Assembly (NCBI RefSeq): GCF_900167075.1
Contig: NZ_FUWH01000002.1
Span: forward strand, 153,005-217,004
Length of the DNA stretch: 64,000 bases
Reading direction: 5' to 3'
Source: Sediminibacterium ginsengisoli
GTDB lineage: Bacteria > Bacteroidota > Bacteroidia > Chitinophagales > Chitinophagaceae
The translations under genes were made by a program, and so were the position numbers. This document shows positions 19,024-27,376 of this stretch, piece by piece. The notes under the pieces are model-generated. The model made no database searches and had not been told where the DNA came from. It worked only from the letters and a program-made list of their open reading frames with translations. Within the stretch, counting starts at the first letter, position 1, and the number at the start of each line of letters is the position of its first letter.

Positions 19024-20580
19024 TTATTTCTTCCGGGCTTTCAATTGTGCCATGTATAAAGATGGCGGATCTGCTTTTTTATGTTGCAGTTCCCATTCGC
19101 CGTCATTTCTCTCTTTAAAACGCCCATCTTTTTTCACGCCCTGCAACCCGATACTGTAATTTTTGCCGCCGGCCCATGGGTTTTGTACAGTAGCGGCTTT
19201 TACAGAACAGTTCCACAATACCTGTGTAATACCAGCCCAGCCATGTCCGCTGCCCCAGTTACCCCTGTCCTGGATATTGATTTCACCGTCGGTGGTAATG
19301 TTGTCGTACAGTGTACCCATTGCCCAGCGGTGGTGAGGGCCTATGTCGGCATGTGTTCTTTTAGCTGTACAATTATAAAACACATTGGGTCCGCATACAC
19401 GTGCACCGGTCACAAAGTCGTGCCTGCCTTCGGTTGTGTGACAATTGATAAAAAGATTCAGCTGCCCGTCGTTATTGAAAGAATACCTGCGTCCGCCGGT
19501 GATCACTGATTTGGCGTCGAAACAATTTGAATTCAGAACGGAAATATTTTTTGCCTGTCCGCTGAGGTTCACGCAGGAGTAGCCGAAATAACGAGAAGTG
19601 ACATTCCTGATCCAGCTGTGTTCAATTTTTCTGAACGAGATCGCATCCCACCCGTGATTTTCGGAAGTATCGGTCTGGTAATCGCTCTGGAAGAAAATGT
19701 TTTCAATTCCTACCTGGCTGATTCTGCCTGCAAAATCATATTTGTACAATTCTGCATTGCCGTATTTGGAATCGATAGCCATTACAACAGGATTATCGAT
19801 AAACACTTTATTCCCCTCCACGCGGGTAATAACCCTTTCAAAAGAGAAATTGTATTCACTGGCTTTCCACTGCTTGGTGCCTTCACGTCCTTCAATTTTA
19901 TCCATACGGAGATCACTGATCCACTGGTCGTTGGTGGTGGTATGCAGGATCACTTTATCGCCCGCTTTGAAGCCTGTGCCGGAGGAAACGCTGAAGGAAT
20001 GAGCACCTACAGGCACATAAGCATCGGTTACCTGTACTTTGGATCCTTTTATTTCCTGGATATTCCCGCTTCCGGCAGCGATGAGCAATGGCATCTGCTG
20101 CGTGGCGGTGAGTAATAATTTTGTTCCTTTTTCAGTATCGCCCTCGCCACGCAGAATAACGCCAGAAGCTTCAATCTTGATGGAGTTGCTGAGTTTGTAA
20201 ACACCTTTTTTCAACAATATGGCGCCCCTGTATCCGTTATTGTCGAGCGGACGTTTGCTTACTTCATCGATTGCATCCTGCAGCAGCTGCTGATCGGCTT
20301 CTGTTCCGGTTGGGCTGATTGTTTTCACAACAGCAATGTCGGGGATTTCTTTGTCGCCCCAGTAAAAACCAACCCTGCTGAAATCCGGGATAATATTTCC
20401 TTTTTCATCAGGTGTGTAGGTAAGCGAACCATCGCTGTTTGCGGTTACAAATTTGCTGCCGGCATAAGAACCTGCTACAGGCTGGTTCTTAACGGATGAA
20501 GAATCTGAAGATAATTGCAGAATAGCTGCTGCGGAAACGCTGCATGCGAGTGCAACGGCAACGATATGCCTGGTAATCAT
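19024..20580 (-). CDS. Secreted right-handed beta-helix protein, second pectate-lyase-like/DUF4955-like protein
   Basis: A 518-residue protein with an N-terminal signal segment (ACSVSAAAILQL). The N-terminal part has IIPDFSRVGFYWGDKEIPDI, comparable to a FSYAGYHWSEKQIPD stretch in the protein at 8334. Next come LLQDAIDEVSKRP, GAILLKKGVYKL and VILRGEGD, the usual entry of pectate_lyase_3 helices, followed by NCxT-type coils and HHRWAMGTLYDNI. It ends in PPSLYMAQLKAR, again like the other protein (PLSLFEAQLTLR). The two are therefore distant paralogues. The substrate is probably a uronic-acid polymer, but no activity is proven by the sequence. It is monocistronic, convergent with the operon and divergent from the gene at 20744. 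Confidence 0.7.
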   Translation of the reverse strand: MITRHIVAVALACSVSAAAILQLSSDSSSVKNQPVAGSYAGSKFVTANSDGSLTYTPDEKGNIIPDFSRVGFYWGDKEIPDIAVVKTISPTGTEADQQLLQDAIDEVSKRPLDNNGYRGAILLKKGVYKLSNSIKIEASGVILRGEGDTEKGTKLLLTATQQMPLLIAAGSGNIQEIKGSKVQVTDAYVPVGAHSFSVSSGTGFKAGDKVILHTTTNDQWISDLRMDKIEGREGTKQWKASEYNFSFERVITRVEGNKVFIDNPVVMAIDSKYGNAELYKYDFAGRISQVGIENIFFQSDYQTDTSENHGWDAISFRKIEHSWIRNVTSRYFGYSCVNLSGQAKNISVLNSNCFDAKSVITGGRRYSFNNDGQLNLFINCHTTEGRHDFVTGARVCGPNVFYNCTAKRTHADIGPHHRWAMGTLYDNITTDGEINIQDRGNWGSGHGWAGITQVLWNCSVKAATVQNPWAGGKNYSIGLQGVKKDGRFKERNDGEWELQHKKADPPSLYMAQLKARKK

Positions 20581-20743
20581 ATGGCGGTTTTTAAAGTAAT
20601 CGGAATCTGTTTCAGAACCTAATTTAAACAGTAATTCAACTGGCGTGGATGGAATGGTAGAATAAGTGAATGGTTAGCCAATTCCGGAAGATAAAACGAA
20701 AGGCAAAATAGTTGATTTGTAGTTTAAGTTTCAAAACTTGTCT

Positions 20744-22765
20744 ATGCGTATAAGATTGCTTGTCTTGCTCCTGTTGCCTTTTGTGGTTATTGCGCAAACC
20801 GATCGCTGGCGTATAAAAGACGACGGCAGTATCGAATGGCTGATCAACGGCCGGCTGCCACACAGTGATCATATAGAAATGGGGGGCGAGAAAGTAGCAA
20901 TGTGGATGCGATATACGATCGACAGCAATGCAACGCCTTCTTTTTCGCGAACGATGGTATATCCTTCCTACCGCTTATTGCCGGTCCGCACCATTGCACA
21001 TATGACCTATAACGCAGAGGATAACGACCTGCCGCGGTTCTTCATCAACGATAAGATACTTAAAGCCGGTGTATACAATGCAGCCGTTCAGTCATCCTTG
21101 CCTGAAAAAGCGATCCGAATCACACATCATGGCATTATGAAAGTAGAAAGTTTGATCGGAAATGAAGGTGTGAGACTGATACGCAGTTATTTTCCTTCTG
21201 TAGACAAACCTGTAGCGATTGAAAAAATGGTCTTCATCAACGGTACACAGAAGCCGGTGAGATTTGAAATGGAATACCTGAAAAGAGAGACCAGACCTGC
21301 AACTGAAAGAACCGATGGTGGCCCGCATAGCTTTGTTATCTCAACGATCGGTGATGGTGTGAAACAGGTGCAGCCGGGAGACAGCGCCATTTTCGCTATA
21401 CTTTATGAAGCACGTACAGGCAGTGAAAACAGCCTGCCCCTCGTTCCAGAACAGGAAGAGCAGAAAAGGAAAGACCGGATCAACGGACTCCTGTCTAAGC
21501 TGGTACTGGAAACTCCAGACGTTTTACTGAATACAACTTTCGCATTTGCAAAGATCCGTGCAGCCGAAAGTATCTACAATACAAAAGGCGGTTACATGCA
21601 CGGTCCGGGCGGGCTAAGATATTATGCCGCGATCTGGGCCAATGACCAGGCTGAGTACATCAACCCTTTTTTTGCATTCCTGGGGGATACACTAGGAAAC
21701 AGATCTGCAATGAATTCTTTCCGATTGTTCGCACGTTATATGAATGACGAGTACAAACCGATTCCGAGTTCAATTATTGCGGAAGGTAAATCGGTATGGC
21801 AGGGCGCGAAAGACAGGGGGGATATGGCTATGATCGCTTACGGTGCCGGCAGGTACGGACTTGCTTACGGAAGTAAAGACAGCGCACTTGTATTATGGCC
21901 ATTGATAGAGTGGTGCCTTGAATATCTCGACCGCAAACTGAACAGCCGGGGCGTGGCAGAGAGTAACAGCGACGAGCTGGAAGGCCGTTTCCCTGCCGGG
22001 AAAGCCAATCTGAATACAAGCTGTCTTTATTATGACGCATTACGTTCGGCGGTGATGCTCGGTAAATTGTTGGGAAAACCTGCTGCTCAGCTGAAAGCCT
22101 ATGAAGACAAAGCTGCACGTCTGAACATAGCTATTGAAAAATATTTCGGGGCAACGGTAGAAGGCTATAATACTTACCGTTATTACGAAGGGAATGATAC
22201 CTTGCGTGCCTGGATCGCAACACCGCTGGTGATGGATATGTTCAATCGGAGAGAAGGAACACTGGAGGCATTGTTTTCGCCAAGATTATGGACAGAGGAC
22301 GGTTTGGCTACGCTGGCAGGAGATAAGACCTTCTGGGATCGTTCAACCCTATATGGCCTGCGTGGTGCTTTTGCCGCGGGAGCCACAGAAAAAGCCATGC
22401 GTTACCTCACTTATTTTTCCCGCCGCAGGTTGCTGGGCGAGCATGTGCCTTATGCAGTAGAAGCTTATCCCGAAGGCAACCAGCGTCATCTTTCAGCTGA
22501 AAGTGGTTTGTATTGCCGCATTTATACCGAAGGCATGTTCGGGATAAGACCAACCGGTTTCCGCACGTTTAATATGACTCCACGGCTGCCCGAAGGCTGG
22601 CAAAACATGATGCTTCGAAAGATCCATGCTTTCGGCGGCGTATTTGATATCAAAGTAAGCAGTACGAACAAGAAGGATCAGCTGCTCATCAGTATCGCAT
22701 CGGGTTCAGGTACCAAAGAATATACGATCCGTAAAGGAGAAACCTGCCAGGTAAAACTGGATTAG
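20744..22765 (+). CDS. (alpha/alpha)6-barrel glycosidase, six-hairpin superfamily
   Basis: A 673-residue secreted protein. The ATG at 20744 opens a compact signal peptide (RIRLLVLLLLPFVVIAQ); an in-frame TTG at 20738 is less likely. The first 250 residues or so form a beta-rich domain (FSRTMVYPSYRLLPVR), and the rest is an alpha-helical barrel: GGLRYYAAIWANDQAEYINPF (split across residues about 288-308), SSIIAEGKSVWQGAKDRGD, YPEGNQRHLSAESGLYCRI near 575. This layout fits the GH63/GH78/GH95-type six-hairpin glycosidases. I cannot assign it to one family. Acidic residues in NDQAEY and in HLSAESGLY are candidates for catalysis. It converges on the GH36 gene with 7 bp between stops. Confidence 0.68.
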   Translation: MRIRLLVLLLLPFVVIAQTDRWRIKDDGSIEWLINGRLPHSDHIEMGGEKVAMWMRYTIDSNATPSFSRTMVYPSYRLLPVRTIAHMTYNAEDNDLPRFFINDKILKAGVYNAAVQSSLPEKAIRITHHGIMKVESLIGNEGVRLIRSYFPSVDKPVAIEKMVFINGTQKPVRFEMEYLKRETRPATERTDGGPHSFVISTIGDGVKQVQPGDSAIFAILYEARTGSENSLPLVPEQEEQKRKDRINGLLSKLVLETPDVLLNTTFAFAKIRAAESIYNTKGGYMHGPGGLRYYAAIWANDQAEYINPFFAFLGDTLGNRSAMNSFRLFARYMNDEYKPIPSSIIAEGKSVWQGAKDRGDMAMIAYGAGRYGLAYGSKDSALVLWPLIEWCLEYLDRKLNSRGVAESNSDELEGRFPAGKANLNTSCLYYDALRSAVMLGKLLGKPAAQLKAYEDKAARLNIAIEKYFGATVEGYNTYRYYEGNDTLRAWIATPLVMDMFNRREGTLEALFSPRLWTEDGLATLAGDKTFWDRSTLYGLRGAFAAGATEKAMRYLTYFSRRRLLGEHVPYAVEAYPEGNQRHLSAESGLYCRIYTEGMFGIRPTGFRTFNMTPRLPEGWQNMMLRKIHAFGGVFDIKVSSTNKKDQLLISIASGSGTKEYTIRKGETCQVKLD

Positions 22766-22772
22766 ATCATTG

Positions 22773-24932
22773 CTATTTCTGTTCTGTCAGTTCAAATACG
22801 TTGCTGGTTTGAGGCAATGCCCTGTTGCCTGAAAGATTCAATCCGATCTGCATCAGGTATTCACCTGTAAAAATTTTGTCATTATCGGCCTGGGCGGATT
22901 TTGTACCCGGGAACAGGTTGATCTCTTTCAGCAGGTATTTCTTCCTGGCATCGAGTCCCTCGAGTAATACTTTTCCGAAAATATCTTTCCGGCTGCTGTT
23001 CAGGTTATAATTGAACAGGATGGCCGAACTTTTATCTGCAGAAACATACATTAACACAGCACGGTTGCTTTCATAAGGCGATATCAGCCTGAACTGGTCT
23101 CCATACCAGATCACGGGACTGATACGCTTGTACGTTTTTACCGCTTCCGCGCTGAATTGCATTTCCTGCGGTGTGAACGTGTTGGTACGGATGTCATAAC
23201 CCATTTTACCCATCATTGCCACGTCGGTTTTAAACTTCAATGGCTGTTTACCCATGCCTGTTATATGTGCCGTAATGGTATTTGCGGGGAAGAAATAGGA
23301 ATAACCCCACTGGATATAGATCCTGTCGAGCGGGTCTGTATTATCACTTGGCCAGAACTCGGTAAAATATTTCATCGCGCCATAATCGGTCCTGCCGCCG
23401 CCGCCAGAACAAAGCATGATCGGAAGCGTTGCATATTTCTTCCTGATGCGTTCCATCACTTTATAAAAGCCACGGGTGTATTCGATATATAAATGAGACT
23501 GCTTTTCGCCGAGGTATGTTGAGTACGCATTTGTCATGCTTCTGTTGCAATCCCATTTGATAAATGCGAGCCCGGGGTAGCGCGTAAGCATATCATCCAC
23601 CAGGTTGTAAATAAAGTCCTGCACCTTCGGATTGGCAAGGTCGAGCACGAGTTGGTTGCGGCCATAATGTTCGGGGCGATTCGGAAGTTTCAGTATCCAG
23701 TCCGGATGCTTTTCATAGAGTTCGCTTTTAGGACTAACCATTTCCGGCTCCAGCCAGATTCCGAAATGAATGCCTTTTTGTTCTGCTTCTTTAACCAGGT
23801 AGGCGATTCCACCGGGTAATTTTAATTTGTCTTCCTGCCAGTCGCCCAGGGCGGTTTTGTCATCGTTACGTGGGTATTTGTTTCCAAACCAGCCATCATC
23901 CAGCAGGAACAGGTCTGCGCCGAGTTTTTTGGCTTCATCGAAAAGTTCAACGAGTTTATTCTCATTGAAAGCCATACGGGTTGCTTCCCAGTTATTAAGC
24001 AGGATATGGCGGTTGCCTTTACCATCGAGTACACCATAATTGCGGGCCCACTGGTGCAGGTTGCGGCTGGCTTCACCCTTGCCATTGCCGGACCAGGTAA
24101 AAAGGAATTCAGGTGTGGTGAAGGTTTCCGATGGCATCAGTTTGTATTCGGATGCATACGGATTAATGCCGGAAATAACACGTAGCCCGTTACGCTGGTC
24201 AATCTCGAAACTGTATTTGAAATTACCGGTCCAGTTGAGCGTGCCGGCAATCAGTTCGCCGGTTGTTTCCGTGGAGCGCTCATTGAGCGAAACGAAAAAG
24301 GTCTGTGTCTGGTAAAAGTTGGTGCGGGTGCCAAGTTTGCTTTCAAGGGCTTTGATACCGGGCGTGAGTTGCTCTTCCACCATTTCAACCTCTCTTGCCC
24401 AATCACCGTGAAACTGCGTAAGCCAGTACTGACCTGCATTGAAGTGCAGCATGGAAGAGGCATACTGGTAAAGCTGAACAGGTTTTTGCTCAAGGTTCCT
24501 GATAGCGCTCCAGGTCTTGATAATATTCTCGTTGTAAAAGAGCTGGTAATAAAGCGTAACTTCTACCGGGTAAACGGGGTCTTTCAAAAGGATTTCCGTT
24601 GTACTGATGTTTTTGTCATCGCCTGGAGAAACGCGGTGAGAAACGTATTGCAGTTCGAGAGAAGGATTGCCGTCTCCGTGCACAACCCTGATCGCCGCTT
24701 CATTCTGGTTTTCCATACCAGCGGTGAGGTAAACTTCCCTGCCTGTTTTTAACTGCCTGTAAACACTTGTATCCGTTTTTTTGCCAAGATAAGATTGTAC
24801 AAGCCGCTGGTTGCTGCCAACAGTAAGTACCAGTGCTGTTTTATTTGTTTCCAGGATGATCTGCCTGGTGTTTTGCGCAATCAGTTCCAGGCACAGTATT
24901 GTGCAAACGAAAAAAGCAAGTGGTTTTCTCAT
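22773..24932 (-). CDS. GH36 alpha-galactosidase
   Basis: A 719-residue secreted enzyme with a signal peptide ending LELIAQ. The N-terminal beta-supersandwich is followed by the barrel with GADLFLLDDGWFG near residue 340, FGIWLEPEMVSPKSELY near 400, FIKWDCNRSMTNAYS near 470 (the Asp in KWD is the GH36 nucleophile) and LCSGGGGRTDYGAMKYFTEFWPSDNTDP near 515-542 (given here as the block holding the acid/base Asp in SDNTDP). Length and domain order are normal for the family. GH36 removes terminal alpha-galactose. It lies 33 bp downstream of an AraC-type regulator on the same strand and may be cotranscribed with it. Confidence 0.92.
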   Translation of the reverse strand: MRKPLAFFVCTILCLELIAQNTRQIILETNKTALVLTVGSNQRLVQSYLGKKTDTSVYRQLKTGREVYLTAGMENQNEAAIRVVHGDGNPSLELQYVSHRVSPGDDKNISTTEILLKDPVYPVEVTLYYQLFYNENIIKTWSAIRNLEQKPVQLYQYASSMLHFNAGQYWLTQFHGDWAREVEMVEEQLTPGIKALESKLGTRTNFYQTQTFFVSLNERSTETTGELIAGTLNWTGNFKYSFEIDQRNGLRVISGINPYASEYKLMPSETFTTPEFLFTWSGNGKGEASRNLHQWARNYGVLDGKGNRHILLNNWEATRMAFNENKLVELFDEAKKLGADLFLLDDGWFGNKYPRNDDKTALGDWQEDKLKLPGGIAYLVKEAEQKGIHFGIWLEPEMVSPKSELYEKHPDWILKLPNRPEHYGRNQLVLDLANPKVQDFIYNLVDDMLTRYPGLAFIKWDCNRSMTNAYSTYLGEKQSHLYIEYTRGFYKVMERIRKKYATLPIMLCSGGGGRTDYGAMKYFTEFWPSDNTDPLDRIYIQWGYSYFFPANTITAHITGMGKQPLKFKTDVAMMGKMGYDIRTNTFTPQEMQFSAEAVKTYKRISPVIWYGDQFRLISPYESNRAVLMYVSADKSSAILFNYNLNSSRKDIFGKVLLEGLDARKKYLLKEINLFPGTKSAQADNDKIFTGEYLMQIGLNLSGNRALPQTSNVFELTEQK

Positions 24933-24965
24933 AATCGGTTCTGGTGGATATGGATGTGTGTTCTG

Positions 24966-25832
24966 TTAGTTGGCTGTAAATTCTTTCTGATAAGTGAGCG
25001 GACTTTTGCCAGTGATCAGCTTGAAATATTTATGGAAACTGGTAAAATTATTGAACCCGCTTTCATAACAGATCTGCTTGATGCTGAAATTGTTTTCGAT
25101 CAGCAGTTTACAGGCATGGCCCACACGTAACTCTATCAGGAACTGCGAATAGGTTTTTCTGGTGCGCGACTTGAAATACCTGCAAAAAGAATTAGGGCTG
25201 ATATTGGCCATGGCAGCAATCTCGTCCAGCTGGATCTTATTCTTGAAATTGCGCATGGAATACTCATAAATGGTGTTGATCCTGTCATTTTCCGATTCTA
25301 CAAAATCATGTTTGAAACCGATAGATGACATGGTAGACACGGTAGGGCAACTACCGATGGCAGATAAGGCTTCCATCAGCAATACGATACGGTTGGCGCC
25401 TTCGGCTTTCATCAGGCATTCGAGGATTTCCGCAACTTTTTCACGCGTACTGCCGGTAACCTGTAAACCCCGTTTGCCTTTTTCAAGTGCGTTTTTTATG
25501 CTGAGATTCTCAGGCAGGTGAAGGAAATGATCGCCCCAGAATTTTTCATGAAAATGCGCAACATGCACATCCGCTGTCTTGGGCGAATTCTCTTCGTAAT
25601 AGATATCATCGAAACGCCAGTAATGGGGCAGGTTACTTCCGATGATCATCACATCACCCGATTTGAAACGGCTGATATTATCACCGATGAACTGGGTGCC
25701 TTCACCTTTCTTGATATGAATGAGTTCTACCTCGCCGTGGTAATGCCAGCGGTTGTTGATCGGGTAGAGATCCTGGCGGACACTGAATGAATGCCCAGGA
25801 CCTTTCGATATTTTTAATAACTGGGGGCGCAT
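24966..25832 (-). CDS. AraC-family transcriptional regulator (cupin sensor plus HTH)
   Basis: A 288-residue regulator. Residues 20-85 form an AraC-type cupin (WHYHGEVELIHIKKGEG, FKSGDVMIIGSNLPHYW) expected to bind a sugar effector. The last 100 residues carry the two helix-turn-helix units (IQLDEIAAMANISPNSFCRYFK and IKQICYESGFNNFTSFHKYFK are the two recognition regions). It is transcribed away from the fucP operon, with a 284-bp shared upstream region, and toward the GH36 gene. That position makes it the likely local activator of one or both units, responding to L-fucose or a related sugar; this is inferred from context only. Confidence 0.9.
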   Translation of the reverse strand: MRPQLLKISKGPGHSFSVRQDLYPINNRWHYHGEVELIHIKKGEGTQFIGDNISRFKSGDVMIIGSNLPHYWRFDDIYYEENSPKTADVHVAHFHEKFWGDHFLHLPENLSIKNALEKGKRGLQVTGSTREKVAEILECLMKAEGANRIVLLMEALSAIGSCPTVSTMSSIGFKHDFVESENDRINTIYEYSMRNFKNKIQLDEIAAMANISPNSFCRYFKSRTRKTYSQFLIELRVGHACKLLIENNFSIKQICYESGFNNFTSFHKYFKLITGKSPLTYQKEFTAN

Positions 25833-26116
25833 TGAGCTATTTTGACAAGTATTTGGCTAAAACAATCGATTCGATGTAAATATAGGTTATCTTTTTATGA
25901 AATCATTTTTTTTCATCGCCCTGCTACTTATATTAAAAAACTGAATTATTTGAGTGTTAAAATAGTTGAATAGAAGGTAAAGCGGCTGCATTGCGTGCAA
26001 GCGCTTTCACTCGTTATTTGTTGGCTGAAAAACGCTTCTGGAAAGAAGTTCCCGGTACATAGATGACTACTTCTCATATGATTTGAAGCTTCTTTTATGT
26101 GCAGTAACGCTTGCTT
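25833..26116. promoter_or_regulatory. Divergent control region between the AraC regulator and fucP
   Basis: This 284-bp gap separates the regulator from the fucose operon and holds the LacI-type palindrome described separately. On the - strand a TATATTTA box upstream of the regulator matches seven of eight positions of the Bacteroidota -7 box TAnnTTTG. I see no perfect -7 box for fucP. The centre is AT-rich. No small gene is evident. Confidence 0.5.
25995..26010. promoter_or_regulatory. LacI/CcpA-type operator palindrome upstream of fucP
   Basis: GTGCAAGCGCTTTCAC is a 16-bp palindrome with one mismatched pair. Its core fits TGNAANCGNTTNCA, the consensus bound by LacI-family repressors. It lies about 107 bp upstream of the fucP start. 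No LacI-family gene is present in the window, so a trans-acting repressor encoded elsewhere is implied. Confidence 0.5.
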
Positions 26117-27358
26117 ATGGAAAAGAAAAACAATTACCTCCTGCCATTTATCCTGGTAACATCGCTCTTTTTTTTATGGGGCTTTGTACATAACCTGGAT
26201 CCGATCCTGATCCCGCACCTGCGGAAAGCATTCCGCCTGAGTACCTTGCAGTCATCGCTGGTGGACTCTGCGGTATTTATTGCTTACTTCATCATGGCCT
26301 TGCCTGCCGGATTCATCATGCGGAAATATGGTTACAAATCCGGTATTATCATCGGCCTCACGCTTTTTGCTTTTGGTTCCTTTCTTTTTGTGCCGGCAGC
26401 AGATACCCGGCAATACCTGTTTTTCCTCGGCGCTTTGTTCATCATCGCGTGCGGACTTACCATACTTGAAACGGCAGCCAATCCGTACGCCACCATACTG
26501 GGAGCACCGGAAACGGCAACGCAGCGGCTCAACTTCGTTCAATCCTTTAACGGTCTCGCGGCAACAATAGCACCACTGATCGGCGGACGTTTTATCCTGT
26601 CGGGAAAAAACCTGACCGATGCTGAACTGGCGGCAATGACGGAGCAGGCAAGAAATGCTTATCTGCAGTCGGAGTCGGACAGCGTTAAAATGCCGTATAT
26701 CATCCTTGGAAGTATCATCCTGCTTGTAGCCCTGTTCTTCTGGTTCACGCGTTTACCGGATGTTAAAGAAGAAGCGGGTGAGAAAAAGAAGGTATGGCAC
26801 GCACTCAGACACAGGCACCTGAGCTGGGCGGTGATTGCACAGTTCTTTTATGTGGGCGCGCAGGTTTGTGTGTCGAGCTTTTTCATACTCATCGCAACGC
26901 GTGCGGCGGGTATCGGAGAACAGGCTGCTTCATCTTACCTTGGAATCTGTGGTTTCGCATTCATGAGCGGCCGTTTTATCGGCACCTTTATTATGCGCTA
27001 TATAGCACCGGAAAAATTACTTACCTTATATGCAGCAGTTAACGTGGTACTGTGTGGAATTGCTATTTCTGCGGAAGGAATGATCACGATATATGCATTG
27101 ATCGGTATCGCATTCTTTATGTCTATCATGTTCCCGACCATATTTGCACTCGGAATAAAAGACCTTGGCGGCGATACCAAGATCGGTTCAAGCCTGATCA
27201 TTATGTCTATTGTTGGCGGCGCCGTGCTGCCCCCGGTGCTGGGTTATATTGCCGATCGTACAGGCAATATCCAGAACGGTTATATCGTACCGCTGATTTG
27301 CTTCGCGGTTGTTTTCTTATTCGGATGGAAGGGACATAAACTCCGTCCCGTTCAATAA
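26117..27358 (+). CDS. fucP: FucP-type L-fucose:proton symporter (MFS)
   Basis: A 413-residue inner-membrane transporter with about 12 hydrophobic helices. Translation likely starts at the ATG at 26117; an in-frame TTG lies two codons earlier. FucP signatures are FFLWGFVHNLDPILIPHL near residues 18-35, ALPAGFIMRKYGYKSGIIIGL near 60, and LETAANPYATILG, where Glu118 aligns with the essential Glu135 of E. coli FucP. The essential Asp46 of E. coli FucP aligns next to, not on, the Asp of NLDP, so a related sugar cannot be excluded. It is the first gene of an operon devoted to deoxy-sugar acid breakdown, which supports L-fucose as substrate. The next gene starts 18 bp downstream. Confidence 0.85.
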   Translation: MEKKNNYLLPFILVTSLFFLWGFVHNLDPILIPHLRKAFRLSTLQSSLVDSAVFIAYFIMALPAGFIMRKYGYKSGIIIGLTLFAFGSFLFVPAADTRQYLFFLGALFIIACGLTILETAANPYATILGAPETATQRLNFVQSFNGLAATIAPLIGGRFILSGKNLTDAELAAMTEQARNAYLQSESDSVKMPYIILGSIILLVALFFWFTRLPDVKEEAGEKKKVWHALRHRHLSWAVIAQFFYVGAQVCVSSFFILIATRAAGIGEQAASSYLGICGFAFMSGRFIGTFIMRYIAPEKLLTLYAAVNVVLCGIAISAEGMITIYALIGIAFFMSIMFPTIFALGIKDLGGDTKIGSSLIIMSIVGGAVLPPVLGYIADRTGNIQNGYIVPLICFAVVFLFGWKGHKLRPVQ

Positions 27359-27376
27359 ATCTAATATGCACCTGTT

